The notes: a model not told the origin generated them from the letters alone. A DNA stretch of 64,000 nucleotides from Streptomyces syringium (GCF_017876625.1 NZ_JAGIOH010000001.1:2046001-2110000); one strand, 5' to 3'; shown: positions 9,391-20,655, counted from the stretch's first letter. Program-made: numbers and translations.

Positions 9391-10068
9391 CTACTTCCGG
9401 GAGGTGTCCCCGGTGGTTTCGCCGGTGGGGTCCTCGCCGCGGTCGAGGGCCTTCCACAGCTCCTCGGGGCGGTCCGGATCGGGGGCGGTGCGGGCGCGGC
9501 GCGGGCGGGGCGTGCCGTCGCGCTCGTAGCGGCCGGACATGGCGGGCCAGTGGCGGCCGTAGCGCAGGGCGAGCAGCCCGGCGAGGAGCAGCAGCACGCC
9601 GCCGGCGAAGGCCACCCACGGCCAGGCGGTGTGGGTGACGTTCTCGATGGCGCCGTCGGTGAGGCCGCCGATCTTGCTCGCCTTCTCCTCCAGGGCTGCG
9701 GTGTCGGAGACACCGCCGAGCGCGCCCGCGATCACCCCGGCGCCGCTCAGGGCGAGCAGCGCGGCGACGGCGATCCGGCCGGCGCCGCGGACGGCGAAGA
9801 CGGCGACCAGGGCGGCGAGACCGACGATGGCCAGCGCGCCGGGCAGGCCGCTGACGTCCTGGCCGGTGGCCTGCCGGACGACGCTGCCCTGGGCCACGGC
9901 GGCGGTTCCCTCGGCCCAGGTGCGGCCGCCGGAGAGGAGGACGAGTGCCGCGCCGAGCGCGCCGAAGAGCAGGGCGGCGCCGACACTGCGTCTGGCGCCG
10001 CTGCCGGTGCGCGGGGCGGGCTGGGCTACGGGGCGGGGGTGGGGAACGGCTGCGCTCACGGTTACCAC
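9391..10068 (-). CDS. Trp-biosynthesis-associated membrane protein (TIGR02234 type)
   Basis: 225 aa with about four membrane segments (around 29-48, 78-94, 99-118, 148-167) and a polar, Asp/Glu/Arg-rich C-terminal tail. Size, topology and position next to trpE match the actinobacterial family called Trp biosynthesis-associated membrane protein; its biochemical role is unknown. The annotated ATG gives MVTVSAAVPHP; a GTG three codons later is equally possible. A composite palindrome separates it from trpE. Confidence 0.8.
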   Translation of the reverse strand: MVTVSAAVPHPRPVAQPAPRTGSGARRSVGAALLFGALGAALVLLSGGRTWAEGTAAVAQGSVVRQATGQDVSGLPGALAIVGLAALVAVFAVRGAGRIAVAALLALSGAGVIAGALGGVSDTAALEEKASKIGGLTDGAIENVTHTAWPWVAFAGGVLLLLAGLLALRYGRHWPAMSGRYERDGTPRPRRARTAPDPDRPEELWKALDRGEDPTGETTGDTSRK

Positions 10069-10122
10069 TATCCCCCGCCCGGGCGCCGGACCCCAACGCG
10101 GGGGCCTGGCCGGCCGTGGCGG

Positions 10123-10204
10123 CTCAATCGCCGGACGGGCTGCTGTGCTGCGTCCTCAATCGCCGGACGGGCTTGAATCAAGCCCGTCCGGCGATTGAGG
10201 ACGC
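10123..10204. repeat. Composite palindrome, copy A, plus a half copy
   Basis: The perfect inverted repeat is 10150-10204: arms of 27 nt carrying CGTCCTCAATCGCCGGACGG around a single central base. A half copy (CTCAATCGCCGGACGGGCT) precedes it at 10123-10141 in direct orientation. The distal flank holds CGCGCCCGCAGGGCGC, matching the flank of copies C and D. It lies between trpE and the next minus-strand gene and probably ends the trpE transcript. Confidence 0.85.
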
Positions 10205-10268
10205 GCCCGCAGGGCGCTCGCCGCCGCAGGCGGCACAGACGGCCCGCAGGGCGAAGATCCGCCGACCC

Positions 10269-11837
10269 CTAGCCGGCGGCCAGCCGATTGGCGGTGTGGA
10301 CGGCACGGAGCACGGCCGCGGCCTTGTTCCGGCACTCGGCGTCCTCGGCGGCGGGGTCGGAGTCGGCGACGACGCCCGCGCCCGCCTGGACGTAGGCGGT
10401 GCCGTCGCGCAGCAGCGCCGTGCGGATGGCGATGGCGGTGTCGGAGTCGCCGGCGAAGTCGAGGTAGCCGACGCAGCCCCCGTACAGCCCGCGGCGGGCG
10501 GGCTCCAGCTCCTCGATGATCTGCATGGCGCGCGGTTTGGGCGCGCCGGAGAGGGTGCCGGCGGGGAAGCAGGCGGTGAGCACGTCGAAGGCGGTCCGGC
10601 CGGCGGCGAGGCGTCCGGTGACCGTGGAGACGATGTGCATCACATGGCTGTAGCGCTCGATCGACATGAAGTCGACGACCTCGACGCTGCCGGGCTCGCA
10701 CACCCGGCCCAGGTCGTTGCGGCCGAGGTCGACGAGCATCAGGTGCTCGGCGCGCTCCTTGGGGTCGGCGAGGAGTTCGTCGCCGAGCGCGGCGTCGGCC
10801 TGCGGGCTCGCCCCGCGCGGGCGCGTGCCCGCAATGGGGTGCACCATGGCGTGCCCGTCCTCGACCTTGACGAGTGCCTCGGGGCTGGAGCCGACGACGT
10901 CGAAGGCGCCGCCGTCCTCGTGGGGGAAGCGGAAGAGGTACATGTACGGGCTGGGGTTGGTGGCCCGCAGGACCCGGTAGACGTCGAGGGCGGAGGCGGT
11001 GCAGGGGGTCTCGAAGCGCTGGGAGGGCACGACCTGGAAGGCCTCGCCCGCGCGGATGCGCTCCTTGATGTCCTCGACGGCCGCCATGTAGTCGGCGCCG
11101 CCCCAGCGGGCGGTGTACTCGGGCAGTTCGGAGGGCGGCAGGACGGTGGGGCTGGTGGGGGTGGGCCGGTGGAGGTCGGCGGCCATCGCGTCGAGCCGGG
11201 CGACGGCGCCGGCGTAGGCCTCGTCGATGCCGGTGTCGAGGTCGTTGTGGTTGATCGCGTTGGCGATCAGCAGCACGGTGCCGTTCCAGTGGTCGAGCAC
11301 CGCGAGGTCGGAGGTGAGCAGCATCGTCAGCTCGGGCAGCCCGAGGGTGTCCTCGCCCAGCTCGCCGATCTTCTCGAGGCGGCGGACGATGTCGTAGCCG
11401 AGGTAGCCCACCATGCCGCCGGTGAAGGGCGGCAGCCCGGAACCCTCTATGAGGTCGCGCGGGGTGTGCAGGGCCGCCACGGTGTCGCGCAGCGCCTGAA
11501 GCGGGTCGCCCTCGGTGGGGACGCCGACGGGCGGGGTGCCGAGCCAGTGGGTCTGCCCGTCGCGGACGGTGAGGGTGGCGTCGCTGCGGACACCGATGAA
11601 GGAGTAGCGGGACCAGGTGCGGCCGTTCTCGGCGGATTCCAGCAGGAAGGTGCCGGGCCGTTCGGCCGCCAGCTTGCGGTAGAGGCCGACGGGCGTGTCG
11701 CCGTCGGCGAGGAAGCGTCGGGTGACCGGGATGACCCGACGGTCCTTCGCGAGCATGCGGAAGGTGTCGGCGTCGGGGGTGGTGGTACCCGTCGTCGCGG
11801 CGCGGGGGGCCGGGACGCCTGAGGTCGTGGCAGCCAT
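10269..11837 (-). CDS. trpE: Anthranilate synthase component I
   Basis: Converts chorismate to anthranilate, using ammonia from a TrpG partner that is not in this window. 522 aa. The LLESAENG element near residue 65, which in TrpE forms part of the tryptophan feedback site, and the catalytic chorismate-binding region with GTRPRG, DLGRNDLGRV and FPAGTLSGAPK are intact. The gene begins 11 bases after hisI and both are on the same strand, so no separate attenuator leader precedes it. Copy A of the palindromic repeat follows the stop. Confidence 0.96.
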   Translation of the reverse strand: MAATTSGVPAPRAATTGTTTPDADTFRMLAKDRRVIPVTRRFLADGDTPVGLYRKLAAERPGTFLLESAENGRTWSRYSFIGVRSDATLTVRDGQTHWLGTPPVGVPTEGDPLQALRDTVAALHTPRDLIEGSGLPPFTGGMVGYLGYDIVRRLEKIGELGEDTLGLPELTMLLTSDLAVLDHWNGTVLLIANAINHNDLDTGIDEAYAGAVARLDAMAADLHRPTPTSPTVLPPSELPEYTARWGGADYMAAVEDIKERIRAGEAFQVVPSQRFETPCTASALDVYRVLRATNPSPYMYLFRFPHEDGGAFDVVGSSPEALVKVEDGHAMVHPIAGTRPRGASPQADAALGDELLADPKERAEHLMLVDLGRNDLGRVCEPGSVEVVDFMSIERYSHVMHIVSTVTGRLAAGRTAFDVLTACFPAGTLSGAPKPRAMQIIEELEPARRGLYGGCVGYLDFAGDSDTAIAIRTALLRDGTAYVQAGAGVVADSDPAAEDAECRNKAAAVLRAVHTANRLAAG

Positions 11838-11848
11838 GGCAGCGGAGC

Positions 11849-12283
11849 CTACTTGGCCAGGGGCAGGACGTCGGCATCGAAACAGGTGCGGTCACCGGTG
11901 TGGCAGGCGGCGCCGACCTGGTCGACCTTGACGAGGAGGGTGTCCGCGTCGCAGTCCAGGGCAACGGACTTGACATGCTGTACGTGCCCGGAGGTGTCGC
12001 CCTTGACCCAGTACTCACGGCGGCTGCGGCTCCAGTAGGTGCAGCGGCCGGTGGTGAGGGTGCGGTGGAGCGCCTCGTCGTCCATCCAGCCGAGCATGAG
12101 CACCTCGCCGGTGTCGTACTGCTGGGCGATGGCGGGGACCAGGCCGTTGGCGTCGCGCTTGAGGCGGGCGGCGATGGCGGGGTCCAGACGGCCGGATCCG
12201 GACGGTGTTCCGGACACTGCTTCGGACGGTGCTCCGGGAGAACGGGGGCCGGTGGGGTTGCTGGGGAGGGCGTTGCCGGTCAT
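11849..12283 (-). CDS. hisI: Phosphoribosyl-AMP cyclohydrolase
   Basis: Opens the purine ring of phosphoribosyl-AMP in the third step of histidine synthesis. 144 aa from ATG 12283. The first ~32 residues are Pro/Ser/Gly-rich; the enzyme domain follows. Mg-binding DCDADTLLV and the Zn ligands in ACHTGDRTC are present. No HisE domain is fused, as usual in actinobacteria. It lies away from the main his operon, 11 bases upstream of trpE, so the pair is probably one transcript. Confidence 0.95.
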   Translation of the reverse strand: MTGNALPSNPTGPRSPGAPSEAVSGTPSGSGRLDPAIAARLKRDANGLVPAIAQQYDTGEVLMLGWMDDEALHRTLTTGRCTYWSRSRREYWVKGDTSGHVQHVKSVALDCDADTLLVKVDQVGAACHTGDRTCFDADVLPLAK

Positions 12284-12362
12284 GTGGCCATTCTGCCGCT
12301 TCGCGCCGGGGTTGCCGTAACCCACTGGCCGGGCTGTCAGTGGCATGCGGCATGCTTCGCCC

Positions 12363-13217
12363 ATGACCTCTCCGCCTCCGCCGAACACACCCCGATCGCC
12401 CGGCGACGGTGGTGGGTTCGGCCCACCGCAGAGTTTCGGCCAGCCCTACGGGCAGCAGGTCCCGCAGGGGGCGCCCGGTCAGCCGGGCCGGCCCTACGGG
12501 CAGCCGGGGTACGGCGCCCAGCAGCCGTACGGCGGGCAGCCGGGCTTCGGGCAGCAGTACGGGCAGTTCGCGCCTCCCATGCCGCCGCCCCCGCCGCCCT
12601 CCGGCGGCAATGGCGCGAAGGTCGCCGCGATCGTGGTGGCCTCGGTGCTGGTGGTGGGGCTGGCCGTCGGCGGGGTGATCCTCTCGCGGAGCGGCGACAA
12701 GGACGACAAGCCGGCCGCGCGGGGGACGTCCTCGCCGAGCGCCTCACCGTCGGCGCTCCCTTCGGCGTCCCAGGACTCCACGGGCCTCTCCCCGGGCGAG
12801 GGCGGCGCGGTGGACGGCGGCAGCTCGGCCGGCCCGAGCCTGCCTTCCCTGCCGCGCCAGGTGCCCTACGTGGTCCTCAAGCCCGGCCAGTGCTACGACC
12901 ACCCGGCGCTGAGCAGCGGCGTCACCAGGGTGGAGACGCGGTCGTGCGACGGCGCGCACGACGGCGAGGTGGTGGCCAACGAGACCCTGACGGGCACGTT
13001 CGCCACGCAGCGGGACATCCAGGAGAAGGCCGTGGAGCTGTGCGGCACCGAGGCGGAGAAGCGCGTGCGCTCCATAGCCGACGGCCGCCGTTACTACTCG
13101 TACACGCTGATGCCCGCCAAGACGACCTACGACCGCGGGCAGAACCAGCTGTCCTGCACGATCACCCTCAGCAATGCCCGGGGTGGCGCGAAACTGACCG
13201 CACCGCTGCCGGATTGA
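12363..13217 (+). CDS. Septum-formation-like membrane protein with Pro/Gly-rich N-terminus
   Basis: 284 aa. Residues 1-80 are a Pro/Gly/Gln/Tyr-rich cytosolic segment with repeats such as GQPYGQQ. A single membrane helix follows (about 86-106), then an extracytoplasmic domain with PGQCYDHP and [10 protein letters not shown], the pattern of the Septum_form family seen in actinobacterial secreted or anchored proteins. Direct role unknown. Start at 12363 (MTSPPPP) was preferred over 12345. It is divergent from hisI with a 79-bp shared promoter region. Confidence 0.75.
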   Translation: MTSPPPPNTPRSPGDGGGFGPPQSFGQPYGQQVPQGAPGQPGRPYGQPGYGAQQPYGGQPGFGQQYGQFAPPMPPPPPPSGGNGAKVAAIVVASVLVVGLAVGGVILSRSGDKDDKPAARGTSSPSASPSALPSASQDSTGLSPGEGGAVDGGSSAGPSLPSLPRQVPYVVLKPGQCYDHPALSSGVTRVETRSCDGAHDGEVVANETLTGTFATQRDIQEKAVELCGTEAEKRVRSIADGRRYYSYTLMPAKTTYDRGQNQLSCTITLSNARGGAKLTAPLPD

Positions 13218-13287
13218 GGGCCGGTGGGGGCTCGGGGGCAGGCGCGGCGCCATGGCACTGCCGAGGTGACGGTCGTAGGCTGACGGC

Positions 13288-13920
13288 ATGTCAACCCACG
13301 CCCAGCGCGAACGCCTCCTCCTCGCCGACCTGTTGGAGACGGCGGGTCCGAACGCTCCGACGCTCTGCGACGGCTGGCGGACCCGTGATCTCGCGGCGCA
13401 CGTCGTGGTCCGCGAGCGCCGCTCCGACGCGGCGGCGGGCCTGGTGTTCAAGCCACTGGCCGCCCGTCTGGAGCGGGTGCAGGCCGAGTTCGCCGCGAAG
13501 CCGTACGAGGAGTTGCTCCAGCTGATCCGTACGGGCCCGCCGCGCCTGTCGCCGTACGCCCTCAAGCAGGTCGACGAGGCCGCCAACACCGTCGAGTTCT
13601 ACATCCACACCGAGGACGTCCGCCGCGCGCAGCCGGAGTGGACACCGCGGGTGCTCGACCCGGTCTTCTCGGACGCGCTGTGGAGCCGGGTCGAGCGGAT
13701 GGCGCGGATGCTGGGCCGCCGGTCGCCGGTGGGTCTGGTGCTGCGGCGGCCCGACGGCCGTACGGCGGTGGCCCATCGCGGCACGCCGGTGGTCACGGCC
13801 ACCGGGGAGCCCGGCGAACTGACCCTCTTCGTCTTCGGCCGCCAGGACGCCGCCCGGGTCGAGCTGGAGGGCGACAAGGACGCGCAGGCGAAGCTGCTCG
13901 AGGCGAAACTGGGAATCTGA
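13288..13920 (+). CDS. TIGR03085 family protein (DinB/mycothiol-dependent maleylpyruvate isomerase-like)
   Basis: 210 aa. LCDGWRTRDLAAHVVVRERR (about residues 26-45) is the metal-site helix typical of the MDMPI/DinB N-terminal fold, and FYIHTEDVRRAQP supplies a second metal-site histidine. The C-terminal part matches the TIGR03085 subgroup. Members bind a divalent metal and some use mycothiol; the substrate here is unknown. Followed by doxX after 60 bases on the same strand. Confidence 0.8.
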   Translation: MSTHAQRERLLLADLLETAGPNAPTLCDGWRTRDLAAHVVVRERRSDAAAGLVFKPLAARLERVQAEFAAKPYEELLQLIRTGPPRLSPYALKQVDEAANTVEFYIHTEDVRRAQPEWTPRVLDPVFSDALWSRVERMARMLGRRSPVGLVLRRPDGRTAVAHRGTPVVTATGEPGELTLFVFGRQDAARVELEGDKDAQAKLLEAKLGI

Positions 13921-13980
13921 GGCCTCGGGGGGCCGGCCCGGACACCGACTCGGACACCGTCTCGAAGAAAGGTTCCCGCC

Positions 13981-14520
13981 ATGGCTTTCGCCCGCAGAAC
14001 CCGCATTCCCGGCGACCGTGCGGCCGCACTGCCACCGGCCGGCGTCTCGCTGGGGCTGCTGCTGTTGCGCCTCATGCTCGGCATCATCATGGTGGGCCAC
14101 GGCACGCAGAAGCTCTTCGGCTGGTTCAACGGTCCCGGTATCGACGGGACGGCGCAGGGCTTCGGCGACGTCGGCTACCCGGCCCCCAGGACCATGGCCG
14201 TCATCGCCGGGCTCAGCGAGACACTCGGCGGCCTGGGGCTCGCCCTGGGCCTGCTCACCCCACTGGCGGCCGCCGCCGTGCTGGGCACGATGATCAATGC
14301 GCTGGATGTGACCTGGGACGGCGGATTTTTCCTCCCGAAGGGAGTGGAATTCACCCTTTTGGTCGCCTTGGCGGCAACGGCTCTGGCGCTGACGGGACCG
14401 GGCCGGTACGCGGTGGACCGCTACCTGCCGGTACTGCGGGCGAACCGGCCGGCGTACGGGGTGGCGGCGATCGCGCTGGCGGTGGTGGCGGGGGCGGTGG
14501 TCCTGCTGATCCGGGACTAG
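13981..14520 (+). CDS. DoxX family membrane protein
   Basis: 179 aa with four membrane segments. The N-terminal LLLLRLMLGIIMVGHGTQKLFGWF (two parts around residues 21-44) and GLSETLGGLGLALGLLTP are typical of the DoxX family. Members are inner-membrane proteins linked to redox balance in some bacteria; the role here is not shown. AAGAAAGG lies before the ATG. The gene converges on hisF, with palindrome copy B between them. Confidence 0.85.
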   Translation: MAFARRTRIPGDRAAALPPAGVSLGLLLLRLMLGIIMVGHGTQKLFGWFNGPGIDGTAQGFGDVGYPAPRTMAVIAGLSETLGGLGLALGLLTPLAAAAVLGTMINALDVTWDGGFFLPKGVEFTLLVALAATALALTGPGRYAVDRYLPVLRANRPAYGVAAIALAVVAGAVVLLIRD

Positions 14521-14605
14521 TGCCTGTCCGGCGGATCGCCGTGATCAGCGAGCGGCTTTCCCCCACCCGCCGCTTCCCGGAACCGGGGCTCCGCCCCGGA
14601 CCCGC

Positions 14606-14657
14606 GTCCTCAATCGCCGGACGGGCTGAAAATTCAGCCCGTCCGGCGATTGAGGAC
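14606..14657. repeat. Composite palindrome, copy B
   Basis: Perfect inverted repeat: two 25-nt arms (GTCCTCAATCGCCGGACGGG and five more bases) around a 2-nt centre, between the convergent doxX and hisF genes, 14 nt from the hisF stop. Its left flank differs from the other copies (a GGGGCTCCGCCCC hairpin instead). Well placed to end both transcripts. Confidence 0.88.
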
Positions 14658-14670
14658 AAAGACAGCGCGC

Positions 14671-15426
14671 CTAGCGCACGGGGTGCCCCGCGTCGCGCAG
14701 GGCCGACTTGACCTCCGGGATGCGCAGCGTGCCGAAGTGGAAGACCGACGCGGCCAGGACCGCGTCCGCGCCCGCCTCGACGGCCGGGGCGAAGTCCGCG
14801 AGCTTGCCGGCGCCGCCGCTGGCAATGACGGGGACGGTGACGTGCCGGCGCACCGCCGTGATCATTTCGGTGTCGTAGCCGCTCTGCGTGCCGTCGGCGT
14901 CCATCGAGTTCAGCAGGATCTCGCCGGCGCCCAGCTCGGCCGCCCGGTGGGCCCACTCCACGGCGTCCAGGCCCGTGCCGCGCCGGCCGCCGTGCGTGGT
15001 GACCTCGAAGCTGCCGGACGGGGTGCGGCGGGCGTCCACGGACAGCACCAGCACCTGACGGCCGAAGCGCTCGGCGATCTCCCGGATCAGCTCGGGCCGC
15101 TCGATGGCCGCGGTGTTGACGCCGACCTTGTCGGCGCCGGCCCGCAGCAGCTTGTCGACGTCGTCGGCGGTGCGGACGCCGCCGCCCACGGTCAGCGGGA
15201 TGAAGACCTGCTCGGCCGTGCGGCGCACCACGTCGTAGGTCGTCTCGCGGTTGCCGGAGGAGGCGGTGATGTCGAGGAACGTCAGCTCGTCGGCGCCCTC
15301 CTCGCCGTAGATCCTGGCCATCTCGACCGGGTCGCCCGCGTCGCGCAGATTCTGGAAGTTGACGCCCTTGACGACCCGGCCGTTGTCCACGTCCAGGCAG
15401 GGGATGACTCGGACCGCCAGGGTCAT
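14671..15426 (-). CDS. hisF: Imidazole glycerol phosphate synthase, cyclase subunit
   Basis: Uses ammonia from HisH to turn PRFAR into imidazole glycerol phosphate and AICAR. 251 aa. Catalytic Asp12 in [14 protein letters not shown] and Asp131 in LSVDARR match D11 and D130 of the family. The ATG at 15426 lies inside the ridA stop (ATGA overlap), so translation is probably coupled. It is the last gene of the his operon and ends at palindrome copy B. Confidence 0.97.
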   Translation of the reverse strand: MTLAVRVIPCLDVDNGRVVKGVNFQNLRDAGDPVEMARIYGEEGADELTFLDITASSGNRETTYDVVRRTAEQVFIPLTVGGGVRTADDVDKLLRAGADKVGVNTAAIERPELIREIAERFGRQVLVLSVDARRTPSGSFEVTTHGGRRGTGLDAVEWAHRAAELGAGEILLNSMDADGTQSGYDTEMITAVRRHVTVPVIASGGAGKLADFAPAVEAGADAVLAASVFHFGTLRIPEVKSALRDAGHPVR

Positions 15427-15830
15427 GTGCTCAATGCTCCTCGGTAAGCTTCTACTTCTACTTCGACCAGGACGCGCGAGTCGACGAAGCCGGAGACCAC
15501 GGCGAGGGTCGCCACGGGCCGTACGGCGTCGAAGAGTTCCTTGTGGGCGCGGCCGACCGCGTCCACGTCCCGCGCGTGGGTCAGATACATGCGGGTGCGG
15601 ATGACGGACTCGACGCCGAGGCCGAACTCGCGCAGCGCGGCGAGCGCGTTGCCGAAGGCCGTGAGCGTCTGTTCGTACGGATCGCCCTCGCCCTGCAGCA
15701 CGCCGTGCACCAGCGGCATCGTCCCGGCGACGAGGACCCGGTCCCCCGCCGCCACGGCACGTGCGAAGCCGATCGACTCCTCCCAGGAGCTGTCTGTCTG
15801 CACGCGCCGCGGGGCTGGGGATTCGGTCAT
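15423..15830 (-). CDS. RidA family protein in the his operon
   Basis: 135 aa of the RidA/YjgF family, trimeric proteins that hydrolyse reactive enamines and imines. The C-terminal [12 protein letters not shown] is typical; the canonical RidA arginine appears as part of [10 protein letters not shown]. It overlaps priA and hisF by 4 bases on each side, so it is built into the operon. Family members vary in activity, and whether this one deaminates an intermediate of histidine synthesis is inference. Confidence 0.85.
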   Translation of the reverse strand: MTESPAPRRVQTDSSWEESIGFARAVAAGDRVLVAGTMPLVHGVLQGEGDPYEQTLTAFGNALAALREFGLGVESVIRTRMYLTHARDVDAVGRAHKELFDAVRPVATLAVVSGFVDSRVLVEVEVEAYRGALST

Positions 15831-16558
15831 ACGGACACTGCCTCCAGGGCTTCTTCCAAGGTGAACGCCTTGGCGTAGAGCGCCTTGCCGACGATGGCAC
15901 CTTCGACGCCCTCCGGTACCAGAGTGGCGATCGCCCGCAGATCGTCAAGGGACGAAACGCCACCGGAGGCGACGACCGGCTTGTCGGTGGCCGCGCAGAC
16001 GCCCCGGAGCAGCTCCAGATTGGGGCCCTGGAGGGTGCCGTCCTTGGCGATGTCGGTCACGACGTAGCGGGCGCAGCCCTCGGCGTCCAGCCGGGCGAGG
16101 GTCTCGTACAGGTCGCCGCCGTCGCGGGTCCAGCCGCGGCCGCGCAGGGTGGTGCCCCGGACGTCCAGGCCGACGGCGATCTTCTCGCCGTGCTCGGCGA
16201 TGACCTTGGCGACCCACTCGGGGCTCTCCAGGGCGGCGGTACCGAGGTTGACGCGGGTGCAGCCGGTGGCGAGGGCGGCGGCCAGCGAGGCGTCGTCGCG
16301 GATGCCGCCGGACAGCTCGACCTTGATGTCCATCGAACGGACGACCTCGGCGACCTGCGCACGGTTGTCGCCGGTACCGAAGGCGGCGTCCAGGTCCACC
16401 AGATGCAGCCACTCGGCGCCCGCCCGCTGCCAGGCGAGGGCAGCGGACAACGGGTCGCCGTACGACGTCTCGGAGCCGGACTCGCCATGGACGAGGCGGA
16501 CGGCCTGGCCGTCACGGACATCGACGGCCGGGAGGAGTTCGAGGCGGTTGGCGCTCAA
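15827..16558 (-). CDS. priA: Bifunctional phosphoribosyl isomerase A (HisA/TrpF activities)
   Basis: 243-aa beta-alpha barrel. In streptomycetes and mycobacteria PriA isomerises both ProFAR (histidine) and PRA (tryptophan). Asp13 in [10 protein letters not shown] and an Asp in [10 protein letters not shown] are the catalytic acids. Arg141 and Trp143 in [10 protein letters not shown] occupy the places of the mobile-loop residues that give mycobacterial PriA its second substrate. No trpF occurs in the window, in line with the dual role. Overlaps ridA by 4 bases. Confidence 0.95.
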   Translation of the reverse strand: MSANRLELLPAVDVRDGQAVRLVHGESGSETSYGDPLSAALAWQRAGAEWLHLVDLDAAFGTGDNRAQVAEVVRSMDIKVELSGGIRDDASLAAALATGCTRVNLGTAALESPEWVAKVIAEHGEKIAVGLDVRGTTLRGRGWTRDGGDLYETLARLDAEGCARYVVTDIAKDGTLQGPNLELLRGVCAATDKPVVASGGVSSLDDLRAIATLVPEGVEGAIVGKALYAKAFTLEEALEAVSV

Positions 16559-16589
16559 GGCATGTTCCTAGTCAGCAGGGGCGGCAGGG

Positions 16590-17231
16590 CTAGAGGGTGG
16601 CGAGCCAGTTGGTCAGCAACTGGGCGCCGGCGTCGCCGGACTTCTCGGGGTGGAACTGGGTCGCGCACAGCGGTCCGTTCTCCACCGCGGCGATGAACGG
16701 CTCGCCGTGCGTGGCCCAGGTGACCTGGGGCGGCCGGATGTGGTCCGCGGTGATCTCGAAGCCCCACTCGCGCACGGCGTAGGAGTGCACGAAGTAGTAG
16801 CGGGTGTCGGCGTCGAGGCCCGCGAAGAGCCGGGAGTCCGCCGCCGGGGTGACGGTGTTCCAGCCCATGTGCGGCACGACGGGGGCCTTGAGCGGCTCGA
16901 CCGTGCCGGGCCACTCGTCCAGGCCCTCGGTCTCGACGCCGTGCTCGATGCCGCGCTCGAAGAGGATCTGCATGCCGACGCAGATGCCCATCACGGGCCG
17001 GCCACCGGACAGCCGGCGCCCGACGATCCAGTCGCCGCGGGCGGCGCGCAGGCCCTTCATGCAGGCGTCGAACGCGCCGACGCCGGGGACGAGCAGCCCG
17101 TCGGCGGTCATCGCCCGGTCGTAGTCGCGGGTGATCTCCACCTCGGCGCCGACGTGCGCGAGGGCACGCTCGGCGGAGCGGACGTTGCCGAATCCGTAAT
17201 CGAAGACGACGACCTTCTTGCGGTCGCTCAT
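16590..17231 (-). CDS. hisH: Imidazole glycerol phosphate synthase, glutamine amidotransferase subunit
   Basis: Class I glutaminase supplying ammonia to HisF. 213 aa. Cys84 in GICVGMQ is the nucleophile and FHPEKSGD provides His and Glu of the triad. ATG at 17231 overlaps the stop of the upstream 55-aa ORF (ATGA). A longer frame to 17273 exists but lacks family sequence. Followed by priA after 31 bases. Confidence 0.96.
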   Translation of the reverse strand: MSDRKKVVVFDYGFGNVRSAERALAHVGAEVEITRDYDRAMTADGLLVPGVGAFDACMKGLRAARGDWIVGRRLSGGRPVMGICVGMQILFERGIEHGVETEGLDEWPGTVEPLKAPVVPHMGWNTVTPAADSRLFAGLDADTRYYFVHSYAVREWGFEITADHIRPPQVTWATHGEPFIAAVENGPLCATQFHPEKSGDAGAQLLTNWLATL

Positions 17232-17395
17232 TCCCAGACCCCCTGCAGTCGCAGCACACCGGCCACCAGGCACATCGCGGACGCTATGCCGAGCAGCACG
17301 ATCAGGCCCTTGGGCATGCCCTGCTTGGCGAAGGAGATGATCCCGCCGACGAGGAACAGGCCCACGACGATCAGGATGGTCGAGAGGCCGTTCAC
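17228..17395 (-). CDS. Small two-helix membrane protein in the his operon
   Basis: 55 aa from GTG 17395: [18 protein letters not shown] begins a hydrophobic helix (about 4-22), a short polar turn [10 protein letters not shown], and a second helix (about 29-47), ending LQGVWE. Its start overlaps the stop of the 31-aa ORF and its stop overlaps hisH (ATGA), so it is read as part of the operon. A hydrophobic pattern this regular across a GC-rich frame is unlikely by chance. No family recognised; I recall streptomycete his operons having small hypothetical genes here. Confidence 0.75.
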   Translation of the reverse strand: MNGLSTILIVVGLFLVGGIISFAKQGMPKGLIVLLGIASAMCLVAGVLRLQGVWE

Positions 17396-17483
17396 AGTGT
17401 CTTTCCGTTCGCTTCTCCGCCCGCGCGGCGCAGCGGTGCGGGCATCAGGGTCATCTGCGGGCCGGTGGCCGCGCGTGCGTCGC

Positions 17484-17487
<4 letters not shown>
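17392..17487 (-). CDS. 31-codon ORF linking hisB to the small membrane gene
   Basis: [20 protein letters not shown] then [11 protein letters not shown]. The GTG at 17487 overlaps the hisB stop (GTGA) and its stop overlaps the next GTG (GTGA), so ribosomes could pass from hisB to the 55-aa ORF through it. No family recognised and it is too short for codon statistics. It may be a true micropeptide or a translational bridge. Confidence 0.45.
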
Positions 17488-19198
<1,711 letters not shown>

Positions 19199-20506
19199 TT
19201 ACTTCGGCACCTTCCAGCCGAACCGCGCCTTGAGCGCGGCTCCGTGTGCGGGCAGGTCCTCGGCCTCGGCGAGGGTGACCACGTGGTGGGTGACCTCGGC
19301 GAGCGCGTCGCGGGTGTAGTCGACGACGTGGATGCCGCGCAGGAAGGACTGCACGGACAGGCCGGAGGAGTGGCAGGCACAGCCACCGGTGGGCAGGACG
19401 TGGTTGGAGCCGGCGCAGTAGTCGCCGAGCGAGACCGGCGCGTACGGGCCGACGAAGACCGCCCCGGCGTTGCGCACCCGGGCGGCGACGGCGGCGGCGT
19501 TCTCGGTCTGGATCTCCAGGTGCTCGGCCGCGTAGGCGTCGACGACGGCGAGGCCCTGGTCGAGGTCGTCGACGAGGACGATGCCGGACTGGCGGCCGGC
19601 GAGCGCCTCGGTGATCCGCTCCTGGTGCCTGGTGGCAGCGACCTGCGTCTTGAGCTCGGTCTCGACGGCCTCGGCGAGCGCCTCGGAGGGGGTGACGAGG
19701 ACGGCGGCGGCCAGCACGTCGTGCTCCGCCTGGCTGATCAGGTCGGCGGCGACGTGCGCCGCGTCGGCGGTGTCGTCGGCGAGGATCGCGATCTCGGTCG
19801 GGCCGGCCTCGGCGTCGATGCCGATACGGCCCTTGAGCAGGCGCTTGGCGGCGGCGACCCAGATGTTGCCGGGGCCGGTGACCAGCTGCGCGGGGCGGCA
19901 CTCGTCGGTGCCGTAGGCGAACATGGCGATCGCCTGGGCGCCGCCGGCAGCGTAGACCTCGTCAACGCCGAGGAGGGCGCAGGCAGCGAGGATCGTGGGG
20001 TGCGGCAGACCGCCGAAGTCCTTCTGCGGCGGCGAGGAGACGGCGAGCGAGGCGACGCCGGCCTCCTGCGCGGGGACGACGTTCATCACGACGGACGAGG
20101 GGTAGACGGCATTGCCGCCGGGCACGTACAGCCCGACGCGCTCGACCGGGACCCAGCGCTCGGTGACGGTGCCGCCGGGGACGACCTGGACCGTCCTGTC
20201 GGTGCGCCGCTGCTCGCGGTGGACGATGCGGGCGCGGCGGATGGACTCCTCCAGCGCGGCCCGGACGGCGGGATCCAGCCGCTGGAGGGCGCCGGTGATC
20301 TCCTCGGGGGCGACGCGCACCCGGTCGATCCGGACGCCGTCGAACCGCTCCGCGTAGTCGATCAGGGCCGCGGTGCCGCGATGATGCACGTCCTCGCAGA
20401 TGGGCCGCACCTTTTCCAGGGCGGCCTCGACGTCGAGTTCGGCTCGGGGCAGCAGGTCGCGGTCGACGCCCGAGGCGGTACCGCGCAGATCGATTCGGGA
20501 GATCAC
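19199..20506 (-). CDS. hisD: Histidinol dehydrogenase
   Basis: Zn- and NAD-dependent oxidation of histidinol to histidine in two steps, the last reactions of the pathway. 435 aa from GTG 20506 (VISRIDLRG), the family N-terminus; a frame to 20554 adds 16 unlikely residues. [20 protein letters not shown] [14 protein letters not shown], and GPGNIWV match the family; the Zn-site glutamate and histidine region [10 protein letters not shown] is present. First gene of the operon; promoter expected in 20507-20694. Confidence 0.96.
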   Translation of the reverse strand: MISRIDLRGTASGVDRDLLPRAELDVEAALEKVRPICEDVHHRGTAALIDYAERFDGVRIDRVRVAPEEITGALQRLDPAVRAALEESIRRARIVHREQRRTDRTVQVVPGGTVTERWVPVERVGLYVPGGNAVYPSSVVMNVVPAQEAGVASLAVSSPPQKDFGGLPHPTILAACALLGVDEVYAAGGAQAIAMFAYGTDECRPAQLVTGPGNIWVAAAKRLLKGRIGIDAEAGPTEIAILADDTADAAHVAADLISQAEHDVLAAAVLVTPSEALAEAVETELKTQVAATRHQERITEALAGRQSGIVLVDDLDQGLAVVDAYAAEHLEIQTENAAAVAARVRNAGAVFVGPYAPVSLGDYCAGSNHVLPTGGCACHSSGLSVQSFLRGIHVVDYTRDALAEVTHHVVTLAEAEDLPAHGAALKARFGWKVPK

Positions 20507-20655
20507 ACCGCCAATTGTCTCAGACCCGTCCCGGCACACGGCGCGCCGTACCACTCAGTGATACGTCGCGTCGGGGCCGTTCGCCGTTGACGGGTGCCCG
20601 AAGAACAGTTGATCATCACTATCGGCGTTCAAGCGGGCACAGAGCGGGAATGGGG

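Noticed and set aside
12240..12283. Low-complexity N-terminus of hisI as a wrong start
   Set aside because: The next Met is inside the conserved domain ([10 protein letters not shown]) and no later GTG gives a complete domain with a better site, so ATG 12283 was kept.
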